NCBI RefSeq assembly: GCF_002778315.1
Contig: NZ_NESA01000003.1
Coordinates: 226,522 to 290,521, forward strand
Source: Limnohabitans sp. JirII-31
GTDB taxonomy: Bacteria; Pseudomonadota; Gammaproteobacteria; Burkholderiales; Burkholderiaceae_C
Length of the DNA stretch: 64,000 bases
Direction: 5' to 3'
Below, piece after piece: positions 17,869 to 26,675 of this stretch (positions are counted from its first letter, which is position 1; each line of letters opens with the position of its first letter). Both the position numbers and the translations under genes were made by a program. The notes below the pieces were generated by a model, which saw only the letters and a list, made by a program, of their open reading frames with translations, ran no database searches and was not told the DNA's origin.

Positions 17869-18402
17869 TCAGCCGCGCAACTTGGCAGCCACTTGGGCCA
17901 CACGTTCGCCATAGGCTTTGGCGGTGTCCAAGTCACCTTGGGGAATGTCGGCTGCGGGGCTGGTGGGGCCAACTTGCGCCATCAAACCCGAGTTAGAACC
18001 GATGCGGTTGATGTTGCCATCGTTCAGTGCGGGTTGACCCACCCAGATCATGCCGTTTTGCATGGCCAAGGTGATGAAGTACTGAATGGTCGACAACTTG
18101 TCGCCGCTTGGGCTGGCCGAGATGGTGAAGCCACCCGCCACTTTGTCTTTCCAAGCACTGGTGAACCAACGCTTAGACGTTGCGTCAGCAAACTTCTTGA
18201 ACTGCCATGACGCCATACCCATGTAGGTGGGCGAGCCAAAGATGATGGCGTCAGCCGCATCCACCACCGCCCAGTCGGCATCGCTCAAATTGCCATCGGC
18301 GTCGATGGTGATCAGATCCGCTTTGGCACCTTCGGCCACAAATTGAGCCACGCGCTGGGTATGGCCGTAACCGGAATGGAAAACAACAACAGTTTTTGTC
18401 AT
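17869..18402 (-). CDS. Flavodoxin-fold NAD(P)H-dependent reductase (WrbA-like)
   Basis: The 177-residue product has the flavodoxin FMN-binding start VVVFHSGYGHTQRVAQFVAEGA and a second loop FGSPTYMGMASWQFKKFAD, the pattern of WrbA/NADPH-dependent FMN reductases. It probably reduces quinones by two electrons using FMN. It is the third gene after pirin and DoxX, transcribed away from a LysR regulator. Such clusters are common in Burkholderiales and usually respond to quinone or electrophile stress; that link is inference here. Confidence 0.87.
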   Translation of the reverse strand: MTKTVVVFHSGYGHTQRVAQFVAEGAKADLITIDADGNLSDADWAVVDAADAIIFGSPTYMGMASWQFKKFADATSKRWFTSAWKDKVAGGFTISASPSGDKLSTIQYFITLAMQNGMIWVGQPALNDGNINRIGSNSGLMAQVGPTSPAADIPQGDLDTAKAYGERVAQVAAKLRG

Positions 18403-18457
18403 GAGAGGGTCCTAAGTAAACGAAAGAAAAAGAGTGACTATGTTTTGTCGGTACGAA

Positions 18458-18859
18458 TTATTCCGCGGCCTTTTTGGCGTCCAGGCTGAAAGCACCGGCA
18501 CCCGCAGAAGCCAACACCAACAAGCCACCGACAACAGCCACGTTCTTGAAGAACAACAATTGCTGCACAAAAGCTTGGTCAGGCGCAGCCGCCCAGAAAG
18601 CGTGGAAGAAGAACGTCGCGACCAAAGTAAACAAGGCCAGCACTGCCGCTGCAATGCGGGTTTGGAAGCCCACGATCAGTGCCACAGAGCCCACAATTTC
18701 GACCGCCAGGGCCAAAGCCGCACCGACCTGAGGCAAGGGCAAACCGACCGAAGCGATGTAACCCACAGTGCCTTCGAAGCCCGTGAGTTTGGACAAACCT
18801 GCGGGCAAAAACAAAGCAACAAACAGCAAACGACCGACGAGATTGAGAACGTTGTTCAT
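18458..18859 (-). CDS. DoxX family membrane protein
   Basis: DoxX-family proteins are small four-helix membrane proteins, some associated with thiosulfate:quinone reduction or with redox stress. This one has 133 residues. It starts MNNVLNLVGRLLFVALFLPAGLSKLTGF, the standard first helix with its conserved G-x-x-K-L. The open frame reaches 18901, but the ATG at 18859 matches the family start and has AAGGAAA upstream. It lies 38 bases after pirin and 55 before the flavodoxin-like gene. Confidence 0.9.
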   Translation of the reverse strand: MNNVLNLVGRLLFVALFLPAGLSKLTGFEGTVGYIASVGLPLPQVGAALALAVEIVGSVALIVGFQTRIAAAVLALFTLVATFFFHAFWAAAPDQAFVQQLLFFKNVAVVGGLLVLASAGAGAFSLDAKKAAE

Positions 18860-18897
18860 GAAAATTTCCTTTAAGAAGAGAAGTGAAAAATAAAAAA

Positions 18898-19593
18898 TCA
18901 AGATGCCAGGTCAAAGACCAGCACCTCGGCTTCTGTTCCCTGATTCAGGGTGATGTTCGATTCGCCATCCAGCATGGCGGCGTCGCCAGCATTCAATGCC
19001 ACGCCGTTGACGTGTACGCTGCCGCGCACCAGATGGACATAACCTTTGCGATGAGGGGCCAACACCAGCGTTGCGGTTTCGGCACCGTCAAACAAACCGG
19101 CGTACAAGGCGGCATCGGCGTGGATCTTGACCAAGGCACCCTCTGGCCCGGCAATGCGGCTCAAGGCACCGCGTTTGCTGGCGGGTGGCACTGTGTGCTG
19201 CTCGTAACTCGGTGCAATGCCGCGTACATTGGGTTCGATCCAAATTTGAAAGAAATGGGTGGTTTGCTCAGGCGCGTGATTGAACTCGCTGTGCATCACG
19301 CCACTGCCTGCGCTCATGCGCTGCACGTCGCCCGGTGGAATGCCTTTGACATTGCCCATGTTGTCTTTGTGCGCCAACTCACCGCTGAGCACGTAGCTGA
19401 TGATTTCCATGTCACGATGGCCATGGGTGCCAAAACCCGTGCCGGGTGCAATGCGGTCTTCATTGATCACACGCAAATTGCCCCAGCCCATGAACTCGGG
19501 ATCATGGTAATTGGCGAATGAAAAACTGTGGAACGAGCGCAACCAGCCGTGGTCGGCGTAGCCGCGATCTTGGGATTTGCGAAGGGTCAGCAT
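18898..19593 (-). CDS. Pirin family protein (YhhW-like quercetin dioxygenase)
   Basis: Pirins are bicupin proteins; the bacterial YhhW group can oxidise quercetin using a metal. The 231-residue product begins MLTLRKSQDRGYADHGWLRS and has the metal-binding cluster GFGTHGHRDMEIISYVLSGEL with GSGVMHSE further on, giving the His/His/His/Glu ligand set. The frame continues upstream 25 codons, but the ATG at 19593 is the family start. First gene of the pirin-DoxX-flavodoxin operon, divergent from the LysR gene at 19700. Confidence 0.92.
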   Translation of the reverse strand: MLTLRKSQDRGYADHGWLRSFHSFSFANYHDPEFMGWGNLRVINEDRIAPGTGFGTHGHRDMEIISYVLSGELAHKDNMGNVKGIPPGDVQRMSAGSGVMHSEFNHAPEQTTHFFQIWIEPNVRGIAPSYEQHTVPPASKRGALSRIAGPEGALVKIHADAALYAGLFDGAETATLVLAPHRKGYVHLVRGSVHVNGVALNAGDAAMLDGESNITLNQGTEAEVLVFDLAS

Positions 19594-19667
19594 GGTTTGA
19601 TTTCTCCTGTGACCTGAACTGTAGGCCTGACCAACACCTGGCAAGTGCATCTCATTTGATGGCATCA

Positions 19668-19682
19668 TTCAAATAATTTGAA
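19668..19682. promoter_or_regulatory. Predicted operator between pirin operon and LysR gene
   Basis: TTCAAATAATTTGAA is a perfect 7-1-7 palindrome containing the T-N11-A pattern typical of LysR regulators. It lies 17 bases before the LysR ATG and 75 before the pirin ATG. A nearby ATTTGA at 19654-19659 repeats the half-site. Confidence 0.5.
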
Positions 19683-19699
19683 CGATCAGGCCCAACCCC

Positions 19700-20677
19700 A
19701 TGCCCTCTCCCCGTGACGTCCTGACCCCAGATTCGCTGGCCATGCTCCACGCCATTGAAAAAGCAGGCAGCTTTGCCGCCGCAGCGCGAGGCCTCGGCCT
19801 GGTGCCCAGCGCTCTCACCTACCGTGTGCGCCAAATCGAAGACGCGCTGGATGTGCTGCTGTTTGACCGCAGTTCACGCCACGCCAAACTCACCGCCGCA
19901 GGCCATGAACTGATGCGTGAGGGTGAGCGACTGTTGGCCGACATGGACGCCATTGCCAACCGCGTGCGCCGCGTGGCCACAGGTTGGGAGAGTCAGTTCA
20001 CCATTGCAGTGGACGGCATCATCGATCGCATCACCGTGATGGAGCTGTGCGAAGCCTTCTTGGCGCAATCACCCCCTACCCGCTTGAAGCTGCGCGACGA
20101 AACCCTCACCGGCACCCTGGAGGCACTGACCAACGGCCAAGCGGACTTGGCCCTTGGCATTCCCGGCAACCCCGGCGGCAGCGGCACTGCAGCGGGCATC
20201 CACAGCCACCTTCTGGGCCCAATGCGTTTTGTCTTTGCCGTGTGTCCACAGCATCCGCTGGCAAAAGCCCCGGAGCCCTTGAGCGATGTGCTGATTGGCC
20301 AACACCGCGCGGTGGCCGTGGCCGACTCGGTGCAACGCGGCAGCGGCATGACGATTGGCTTGCTGCCAGGGCAAGACGTATTCACCGTCCCCAACATGAT
20401 CGCCAAGATTGACGCCCAGGTGCGCGGTTTGGGCGTGGGTTTTGTCCCCGAGTCTCTGGCCCAGCCCTTGATCGATGCCGGACGCCTTCAAGTGCGCGAG
20501 GTCGAGCGCCCACGACGCGAAGCGCAACTCAGCTACGCCTGGCGCATTCCCGATGGCAGCGAAGGCGAACGCGGCGGGCGCGCCTTGCAGTGGTGGCTCA
20601 AGCAACTCAAGAGCCCGGCCACGCGTGCTGCCTTGTTGGTGAACCCCCGACGTCCAAAAGCCTCTCGCAGCGTGTAG
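19700..20677 (+). CDS. LysR family transcriptional regulator
   Basis: The 325-residue product has an N-terminal winged helix-turn-helix (LAMLHAIEKAGSFAAAARGLGLVPSALTYRVRQIEDALDVLLFDRS) and a periplasmic-binding-like effector domain. It is divergent from the pirin-DoxX-flavodoxin operon across about 105 bases that contain a perfect palindrome, so it most likely controls that operon and itself. The effector is unknown. Nine bases separate it from the following flavoprotein gene. Confidence 0.92.
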   Translation: MPSPRDVLTPDSLAMLHAIEKAGSFAAAARGLGLVPSALTYRVRQIEDALDVLLFDRSSRHAKLTAAGHELMREGERLLADMDAIANRVRRVATGWESQFTIAVDGIIDRITVMELCEAFLAQSPPTRLKLRDETLTGTLEALTNGQADLALGIPGNPGGSGTAAGIHSHLLGPMRFVFAVCPQHPLAKAPEPLSDVLIGQHRAVAVADSVQRGSGMTIGLLPGQDVFTVPNMIAKIDAQVRGLGVGFVPESLAQPLIDAGRLQVREVERPRREAQLSYAWRIPDGSEGERGGRALQWWLKQLKSPATRAALLVNPRRPKASRSV

Positions 20678-20686
20678 AGTGCAGCT

Positions 20687-21757
20687 ATGACACTTCACAT
20701 CGCCATCATCGGCGCCGGCATGGCCGGCATCACCGCCGCACGCACCCTGACCCAAGCAGGACACCAGGTGCATGTGTTTGAAAAAAGCCACGGCGCGGGC
20801 GGACGCATGTCCACCCGTGACAGCGCGTTTGGCAACTTCGACCATGGCACGCAGTACTTCACTGTGCGCGACGCCCGTTTTTCGTTGGCGCTGCAAACCG
20901 TGCCCGGCACCACGGAAATTTGCCGCCCCTGGAGCGCCAACGCCGTGCGCGTGCTCGACCCACTGGGCCATGTGTTTGAAGCCGCACGCCCCACCAAAGA
21001 AGCCCACTTTGTAGCCAGCCCAGGCATGAACGCGCTGGTGCGCCACTGGGCACAACCGCTGGGCAATGCCTTGCATTTTCAAAACCAAGTGCAACGCCTG
21101 GAACGCAACGCCAAAGGTCAGTGGACCGTGCACAGCCTCAACAGCAGCACGGGCAAAGACGTGGCAGAAAAGCACAGCGGCTACGACCGTGTGTTGTTGG
21201 CCATGCCATCGGTGCAAGCCCAACAGCTGTTGCGCAACTCAGGCAGCGCTGTCGCCAAGACGCACTTCATGGAAGCCATGGCCAAGGTGCAAGTGGCTCC
21301 TTGCTGGACGCTGATGCTGGCCTTCCCCAACGCGAGCCAACCCAACCTGCCCCACCTGGGGCCGCAGTGGAACGCCGCGCGCAGCACCCACCACCGTGTG
21401 GCTTGGTTGGCGCGTGAATCGTCCAAACCCAAACGCAGCAAGATCGAGCGCTGGACCGTACAGGCCAGTGCCACCTGGTCGCAAGAGCACCTGGAAGACG
21501 ATGCACCCCGCGTGCAAGCCAAACTCTTGCGTGCGTTCTCTGAACTCACAGGCATCCGCGCAGAGCCCAGCCATGCCGAAGTCCACCGTTGGCGCTATGC
21601 CCAAACCTTGGTGCCGTTGGGTGTGTCCCACCAGTACCACGCAGGCACAGGCCTGGGCACCTGTGGCGACTGGCACTTGGGCCACCGCGTTGAAGACGCC
21701 TTTGTGTCGGGCCTGGAGTTGGCTTTGACCGTGTGTCAATCGGCACACCGTTTGTAA
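20687..21757 (+). CDS. FAD-dependent oxidoreductase (renalase/amine-oxidase-like)
   Basis: The 356-residue product begins IAIIGAGMAGITAARTLTQAGHQVHVFEKSHGAGGRMSTR, the ADP-binding GxGxxG and GG(R/M) motifs of NAD(P)/FAD amine-oxidase-type flavoproteins, here of the renalase-like group. FDHGTQYFTVRD is also characteristic of that group. Substrate is unknown. It follows the LysR gene closely and is followed, with no spacing at all, by gluQ in the same reading frame. Confidence 0.85.
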   Translation: MTLHIAIIGAGMAGITAARTLTQAGHQVHVFEKSHGAGGRMSTRDSAFGNFDHGTQYFTVRDARFSLALQTVPGTTEICRPWSANAVRVLDPLGHVFEAARPTKEAHFVASPGMNALVRHWAQPLGNALHFQNQVQRLERNAKGQWTVHSLNSSTGKDVAEKHSGYDRVLLAMPSVQAQQLLRNSGSAVAKTHFMEAMAKVQVAPCWTLMLAFPNASQPNLPHLGPQWNAARSTHHRVAWLARESSKPKRSKIERWTVQASATWSQEHLEDDAPRVQAKLLRAFSELTGIRAEPSHAEVHRWRYAQTLVPLGVSHQYHAGTGLGTCGDWHLGHRVEDAFVSGLELALTVCQSAHRL

Positions 21758-22660
21758 TTGCCCTACATCGGTCGTTTCGCTCCCTCTCCCACGGGCCCGC
21801 TGCATGCGGGCTCGTTGGTTGCTGCCCTGGCCAGTTGGCTCGACGCACGCGCACACGGCGGGCAATGGCAGGTGCGCATCGAGGACGTGGACACACCGCG
21901 CTGCATACCTGGTGTCGACCAGCTCATCTTGCAACAACTGGTGCGCTGCGGCTTGGTGTCCGATGGACCGGTGTTGTGGCAATCCACGCGCGATGACGCC
22001 TACCAAACGGCGCTGAACCACCTCATGGCCCAAGGCTGGGCTTACCCCTGTGGCTGTTCACGCAAAGACATTGAAACCGCCCAGGCCCTGCAAGGCCACG
22101 CACGCCAACGTCACGCAGCTGCCGTCTACCCCGGTACTTGTCGCCACGGCCTGAACGGCAAAGCCGCACGCGCCTGGCGCTTGAATGTGCAGCGCGTGAT
22201 CGACGACTTGAAACTCACCGTGCCCTTGACCTGGCAAGACCGTGCATTGGGCCCTCAAAACCAAGACGTGGCGCAAGAGGTGGGCGACTTCGTGCTGCGT
22301 CGTGCCGATGGCCTGTGGGCCTACCAACTCGCCGTGGTGGTGGACGATGGCGCGCAAGGCATCAGCCACATCGTGCGTGGTGCAGACCTCACCGACAACA
22401 CCGCCCGCCAAATCGTGCTGCAACAGGCCTTGGGCTTGCCCACACCCAGCTACCTGCACACGCCCTTGGTGTTGGGTGAGAACGGTGAGAAATTGAGCAA
22501 ACAAAACGGGGCGCAAGCTTTGGACTTGCATGATCCACTGGCGGCCTTGAATGCAGCGGCGCAAGTGCTGGGTCTTGCGGCCTGCACAAGCTCTATAGAA
22601 GACGCTTTACGTCAGTGGACGCAAGCCTCACTCTCGCCAAGCTTCGTACCCCAAAGGTAA
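21758..22660 (+). CDS. gluQ: Glutamyl-Q tRNA(Asp) synthetase
   Basis: GluQ (YadB) attaches glutamate to queuosine at position 34 of tRNA-Asp. It is a truncated glutamyl-tRNA synthetase without the anticodon domain. The 300-residue product starts with the class I signature region [21 protein letters not shown]. It has four Cys/His-type zinc positions around CGCSR and YPGTC, and ends with EKLSKQNGA as its KMSKS equivalent. The start is a TTG directly after the TAA of the preceding gene. No later start keeps the HIGH-like motif. Confidence 0.93.
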   Translation: MPYIGRFAPSPTGPLHAGSLVAALASWLDARAHGGQWQVRIEDVDTPRCIPGVDQLILQQLVRCGLVSDGPVLWQSTRDDAYQTALNHLMAQGWAYPCGCSRKDIETAQALQGHARQRHAAAVYPGTCRHGLNGKAARAWRLNVQRVIDDLKLTVPLTWQDRALGPQNQDVAQEVGDFVLRRADGLWAYQLAVVVDDGAQGISHIVRGADLTDNTARQIVLQQALGLPTPSYLHTPLVLGENGEKLSKQNGAQALDLHDPLAALNAAAQVLGLAACTSSIEDALRQWTQASLSPSFVPQR

Positions 22661-22722
22661 AAGCATTTAATTTTTGATTCAACTTCGGTAAAATTTAAAC
22701 GTTCACCATACAACGCTGCAAC

Positions 22723-22887
22723 ATGATCAAAACCACCGCACTCAAACACAAACAGCCGAGCCTAAAGGCTGTGATGCGTGCTGTGGCTAGCTCCACCGCT
22801 GTGGAAACAGGTCAAAACATTGCGCAGCTAGAACAAAAACTACGCCCCCCCCAAAACCGTTTTGCGCACATCAAGCTGGCTCGTTAA
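22723..22887 (+). CDS. Small uncharacterised ORF beside the fic remnant
   Basis: A 54-codon ORF (MIKTTALKHKQPSLKAVMRA start, HIKLAR end) follows an AT-rich, promoter-like stretch (22661-22700). Its product is basic and has no recognisable domain. Its last 17 bases overlap the 3' end of the fic remnant on the other strand. I looked for the Fic-inhibitor motif (S/T)xxxE(G/N): STAVET comes close but lacks the final Gly/Asn. It may be a real small gene, a leftover of the deleted island, or chance. Confidence 0.3.
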   Translation: MIKTTALKHKQPSLKAVMRAVASSTAVETGQNIAQLEQKLRPPQNRFAHIKLAR

Positions 22888-23187
22888 GGTTGTCGTCACC
22901 CGCAACCATCGCCGCGCGTACAAACTCGCACATTGGCTCGTAGTTTCCAGAAAAACCAGCGTGAATCGCGTTGATGTAATCCGTCTTGCGAAGTTCCCAA
23001 GCGCTGTAATCTAGCGGCCCATGGTCGGCCTGCACGGCCATCACATCAGCCAACAAGCGCGACAAACGGCCGTTGCCCTCGCGAAATGGGTGAATAAGGA
23101 TGAACTCCACATGCGTCACTGCGATGGACATCACTAACTCGTCTTCCGAAAGTTGGCTACACGGTGTATGGAGCGCCAAACAATGCG
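22871..23187 (-). pseudogene. fic remnant: Fic/DOC domain, 5' part deleted
   Basis: The frame encodes the C-terminal part of a Fic AMP-transferase, with the active-site loop HPFREGNGRLSRLLADVMAVQA and the following helices LDYSAWELRKTDYINAIHAGF. The region before about THCLALHTPCSQL, which should hold the N-terminal helices and the substrate flap, is missing. Upstream codons of the same open frame (to 23332) are only other genes read out of frame. The 5' break coincides with an hsdM fragment at about 23187. Fic genes are commonly carried inside type I restriction loci, so both are likely remains of one deleted locus. Confidence 0.75.
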
Positions 23188-23237
23188 TCGCAAGAGGCCC
23201 AAAGGGAGGAATACAGGTCGGATTTTTTAATGGCCAT
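23157..23237 (-). pseudogene. hsdM remnant: first 17 codons of a type I restriction methylase
   Basis: On the minus strand the ATG at 23237 reads MAIKKSDLYSSLWASCD, the conserved N-terminus of HsdM, the modification subunit of type I restriction systems. After this the frame goes into unrelated residues (ALFGAPYTV) and stops at 23157. The point of divergence, about 23187, is also where Fic similarity begins in another frame. Family HsdM proteins are around 500 residues or more, so nearly all of the gene is gone. Confidence 0.75.
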
Positions 23238-23256
23238 AGCCGATGATTATCAGTGC

Positions 23257-23634
23257 CTATCCTCGGTGAAACGTCGATGACAACACCCGCCAGCCTTGGG
23301 GAAGCTGTATCAGCTGGTACGACTGTCGCCAACGCCGAACGAGTGATCCGTCCTCACGCAGCATGAGCCAGTCAAACGACACCAAGCAGCTATCGCAGCC
23401 CATGCGCAAGATATCAAAGTCCTGCATCTCAAACCGAGCATAGCCTTCGCTTCGCCAAGTTTGTGCCACTGCTGCATACAAGCGCGCACCCTCTGCATGC
23501 GTGGCGATGGTCATGACCGATCCATCCCCACGAACGCTGAGCGCGGGCTCATGAAAAAGCGCAGCAAATGCTGTCCAGTTTTGTTGGTCAAACAAAGACT
23601 GGTAGCGTTGAAAAAATTCAGTTACTTCTTGCAT
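23257..23634 (-). CDS. SnoaL-like/NTF2-fold protein
   Basis: The 125-residue product has the look of the SnoaL-like/NTF2 fold: a long N-terminal helix (EVTEFFQRYQSLFDQQNWTAFAALFHEPALSVRG) followed by beta strands ending in LPQGWRVLSSTFHRG. The ATG at 23634 is preferred because homologous small NTF2 proteins begin with this helix; an in-frame start at 23679 would add 15 residues. Members include isomerases, hydrolases and proteins of unknown role, so no reaction is assigned. It is divergent from trmB. Its stop lies 20 bases before the hsdM scar. Confidence 0.75.
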   Translation of the reverse strand: MQEVTEFFQRYQSLFDQQNWTAFAALFHEPALSVRGDGSVMTIATHAEGARLYAAVAQTWRSEGYARFEMQDFDILRMGCDSCLVSFDWLMLREDGSLVRRWRQSYQLIQLPQGWRVLSSTFHRG

Positions 23635-23727
23635 CAAACATCGCTCCAACAGTTTTAGAGGCTTGAGTGATATGAGCATAAGCCACGTACCCACGATAAT
23701 CTGCGTTTCGATCAAACACGTTCCGCC

Positions 23728-24438
23728 ATGACCACGCCCGATACCCCACAGCCCGACGCCCCCTTCATGCGCGTCATCAAAACCTATGTGCTGCGCGCAG
23801 GGCGCATGGGGCCCGGTCAGACCCGTGCCTTCGATCAATTCGGTCCACAATTTTTGGTGCCTTACCAGCCCGAACGTCTCGATGCCACCGCTACGTTTGG
23901 CCGCGCTGCCCCGCTGATTTTGGAGATTGGTTTTGGTATGGGCGACGCCACCGCCAAAATTGCACAGACTCGACCTGATGACAATTTTTTGTGTTGCGAA
24001 GTGCATGCGCCGGGCGTGGGTGCCTTGCTCAAGCGCTGCGGCGAAGAAGGCATTGGCAACATCCGCATCGTGCAACATGATGCGATAGAGGTGATGGACC
24101 ACATGCTGGGCGACAACAGCCTGGACGGCGTGCATATTTTCTTTCCTGACCCCTGGCACAAAAGCCGCCATCACAAACGCCGTTTGATCCAAAGCCCATT
24201 TGTGAACCGACTGGCCCACCACATCAAGCCCGGTGGCTATTTGCACTTGGCCACCGACTGGGAACCCTATGCCGAACAAATGCTGCAAGTGGTGAGCGCA
24301 GAACCTTTGCTGAAAAACACAGCCACCGATGCCAGCGGCTTTGCCCCCAAGCCCAGCTACCGCCCGCTCACCAAGTTTGAAAACCGAGGCCTCAAGCTCG
24401 GCCACGGTGTGTGGGACTTGGTGTTCACCAAAGTCTGA
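23728..24438 (+). CDS. trmB: tRNA (guanosine(46)-N7)-methyltransferase
   Basis: TrmB methylates N7 of guanosine 46 in the tRNA variable loop using S-adenosylmethionine. The 236-residue product has the SAM motif [17 protein letters not shown] and the family signature [20 protein letters not shown]. The end matches [20 protein letters not shown], also typical. It is followed 21 bases later by an RNA pseudouridine synthase, forming a small RNA-modification unit. Confidence 0.96.
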   Translation: MTTPDTPQPDAPFMRVIKTYVLRAGRMGPGQTRAFDQFGPQFLVPYQPERLDATATFGRAAPLILEIGFGMGDATAKIAQTRPDDNFLCCEVHAPGVGALLKRCGEEGIGNIRIVQHDAIEVMDHMLGDNSLDGVHIFFPDPWHKSRHHKRRLIQSPFVNRLAHHIKPGGYLHLATDWEPYAEQMLQVVSAEPLLKNTATDASGFAPKPSYRPLTKFENRGLKLGHGVWDLVFTKV

Positions 24439-24459
24439 GCGCCGCACCGGTTGGTCGCC

Positions 24460-25380
24460 ATGGCTCGCCCACCCAGCGTGCGCACCATCCCCACCCGCGA
24501 CGGCGTGAGCCCGAGTTGTGTCGCCTTACCCCCCGGGCCCTGGGCCACGGTGTTGGACTTTTTGGCGGAGCGTTTACCCACCGTACCTCGACTGGAATGG
24601 TCCAAGCGCTTGGCCAATGGCGAAGTGCTGGACGAACACGGACACGCGGTACACGCCGAACAGCCTTATGCCAGCGGCACCCGCTTGTTCTACTACCGAC
24701 ACATTGCCGATGAGCCTGATTTGCCGGTGCAAGAGCGCATCGTGTTTCAAGACGATCACTTGGTGGTGGCCGACAAGCCCCACTTCATGCCCGTCACACC
24801 GGGCGGGCAGTATGTGCGCCAGAGTTTGCTGGTGCGCTTGAAGCGCCAGCTGGGCATCGACAGCTTGAGCCCCGTGCACCGCATCGACCGCGAAACCGCA
24901 GGCCTGGTGCTGTTGTGTGTGCGCCCACAAGACCGCAACGCTTACCAAGCCTTGTTTCGGGAGCGGCAGGTGCACAAGGTGTACGAAGCCGTCGCGCCTT
25001 ACCGCGCCGAGTTGACGCTGCCACTGACACGTCGCAGCCGCATCGAAGCCTGCACCACACAGTTTTTTCGCTCCGAGGAAATAGAGGGCACACCCAACAG
25101 CGAAACCACGCTGTCGCTGCTCCAGGTGCAAGGCAACAGCGCGCTGTACCGCCTAGAGCCCGTCACAGGCAAGCGCCACCAACTGCGCATCCACATGCAA
25201 GCACTCGGTTTGCCCATTGAGGGTGATCAGTTCTACCCGCAGGTGCTGCGCAACGCGGGCGCAGCCGAAGACTTCAGCCAGCCACTGCAACTGTTGGCGC
25301 GCAGCCTGACCTTCACCGACCCCGTCACGGGCAAGCAGCGCAGCTTCACCAGCGGGCAAAGCTTGCGCATGGCGGTCTGA
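24460..25380 (+). CDS. RluA family pseudouridine synthase
   Basis: The 306-residue product has the RluA catalytic motif HRIDRETAGLVLL with its active-site aspartate, preceded by the conserved VVADKPHFMPVTP. Further on is GKRHQLRIHMQALGLPIEGD. It isomerises uridines in rRNA or tRNA. The RluA subgroup, and therefore the target base, cannot be decided from sequence alone; the N-terminal part (residues 1-90) resembles a degenerate S4 region. A TTG three codons upstream is possible. It lies just after trmB. Confidence 0.9.
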   Translation: MARPPSVRTIPTRDGVSPSCVALPPGPWATVLDFLAERLPTVPRLEWSKRLANGEVLDEHGHAVHAEQPYASGTRLFYYRHIADEPDLPVQERIVFQDDHLVVADKPHFMPVTPGGQYVRQSLLVRLKRQLGIDSLSPVHRIDRETAGLVLLCVRPQDRNAYQALFRERQVHKVYEAVAPYRAELTLPLTRRSRIEACTTQFFRSEEIEGTPNSETTLSLLQVQGNSALYRLEPVTGKRHQLRIHMQALGLPIEGDQFYPQVLRNAGAAEDFSQPLQLLARSLTFTDPVTGKQRSFTSGQSLRMAV

Positions 25381-25419
25381 TCCAGCACGCGCCATCAGCG
25401 CTGCGAATCAGGCTCCGAA

Positions 25420-26562
25420 TCAGACGCCGATTTCGCGGGCGGTGATTTGGTACTTGAAGCTGTCTGGCGCGTAAGAGTCCAGGCGACCGTCGGCGGTCTC
25501 TGCCACCGGGTACATCAAAAAGCCCAAGCGGTCTTCCTGGCTGCCCGGCAGGGCCACGTCGTGGGCCGTGTTCCAGCCCAACCAGTTGCCTTCCCAGCCG
25601 CCAAACAAGGTGCTGTAGACGGGTTTGACCACCGGGTTGTCGGTGCGTTTGATCCACTCGGGCGTTTCCAGGCGCATGACCTTGGCCACATCGGCTGGGT
25701 CCATCGCCACCCAACCATGGGCTTGCAAGTACACCTCGGCACGGCAGTGCTGCGCACCTTTCAAGCTGGTGGGGTTGCCCGAAAGCTCTTTGTAGCCAAA
25801 AGCCGAAGGCACCAAACGAATGCCATACACGTCGCGCGCAGGCACGCCCACCGAGCGGCACAGCCCCACAAACAAGGCGTTGATGTCGGCGCATTTACCG
25901 CCCAGATTACCGGTCTCCAGCATGGCTTTGATGTCGCCCTCGCCGCAACCGCGCACCTTGGGTTCGCGCCACGCATTGGCCACCACCCAGTTGTAGATGG
26001 CGCGGGCTTTTTGCACATCGGTGTGGGCACCTTGGGTGGCTGCGAGCGCGGTGGTGCGCACAATGCCGTCGGTCGGCAGCAAGTGCGTGGCACGGGTGTA
26101 GAAACGCTGCGTGCCTGCGTCTTCACGGGTGAAGGCTGGGCTTGCGGCAAGGTCTAAATTGACTTGGCGGTTTTGCGTTTGCACGCGGCTGGTGATTTCC
26201 ACAAACGGCTTGCCCACATTGGCTGAAAACTCGGTGTAGAGCATGCGCGCGCCTTCAGCGCCATCGCTGGTCATGCGCGAGGTGCCGTTGCTGGCAAAGC
26301 TGCTCTCCAGCGAACGCTGCCAGTCGGAGTTGATGCTCGGCACGGGCAGCCACACACGCGTGGGGCCTTTGGCTTCGGCAACGTCCACACGAGTGGTCAC
26401 CTCAAAGGTACGCCACTGGCCCGCTTGGGGCGCAAAGCGGCGCTCGGTAGTGATAGGAGAAGTGGCAGGGGAAGTGGTTTGGGCACGCACAAAGCTGGGC
26501 ACACCGGCAAGGGTGGCCAACGCAGCGGCCCCCTTAAGAAGGGAACGACGCACGGGGGTCAT
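25420..26562 (-). CDS. Tat-exported transglutaminase-like protease domain protein
   Basis: The 380-residue product starts MTPVRRSLLKGAAALATLAG and continues VPSFVRAQ, a twin-arginine-type signal peptide cut after an Ala-x-Ala-like site. The mature part contains a transglutaminase-like core with Cys in GGKCADINALFVGLCRSVGVPAR, His in GAQHCRAEVYL and Asp in WVAMDPADV, so the catalytic triad is intact. Such bacterial proteins are usually peptidases of the periplasm; the substrate is unknown. The frame is open to 26628 but the Tat signal fixes the start. It is followed upstream by the tlpA-like gene after about 110 bases with no gene. Confidence 0.87.
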   Translation of the reverse strand: MTPVRRSLLKGAAALATLAGVPSFVRAQTTSPATSPITTERRFAPQAGQWRTFEVTTRVDVAEAKGPTRVWLPVPSINSDWQRSLESSFASNGTSRMTSDGAEGARMLYTEFSANVGKPFVEITSRVQTQNRQVNLDLAASPAFTREDAGTQRFYTRATHLLPTDGIVRTTALAATQGAHTDVQKARAIYNWVVANAWREPKVRGCGEGDIKAMLETGNLGGKCADINALFVGLCRSVGVPARDVYGIRLVPSAFGYKELSGNPTSLKGAQHCRAEVYLQAHGWVAMDPADVAKVMRLETPEWIKRTDNPVVKPVYSTLFGGWEGNWLGWNTAHDVALPGSQEDRLGFLMYPVAETADGRLDSYAPDSFKYQITAREIGV

Positions 26563-26675
26563 GAAGAGATCTCCGAAATAGGATGAAGACCTGTCGGCAC
26601 ACACGAGGTGCAATCGCTGCTGCACCAATGCCCCGAAGGCAGGTCACTCTGCACAACCGCGCAAGAGCGGGTGGA

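Noticed and set aside
23188..23332. Longer Fic protein start at 23332
   Set aside because: These residues are SnoaL and hsdM sequence read out of frame and do not match the Fic family.
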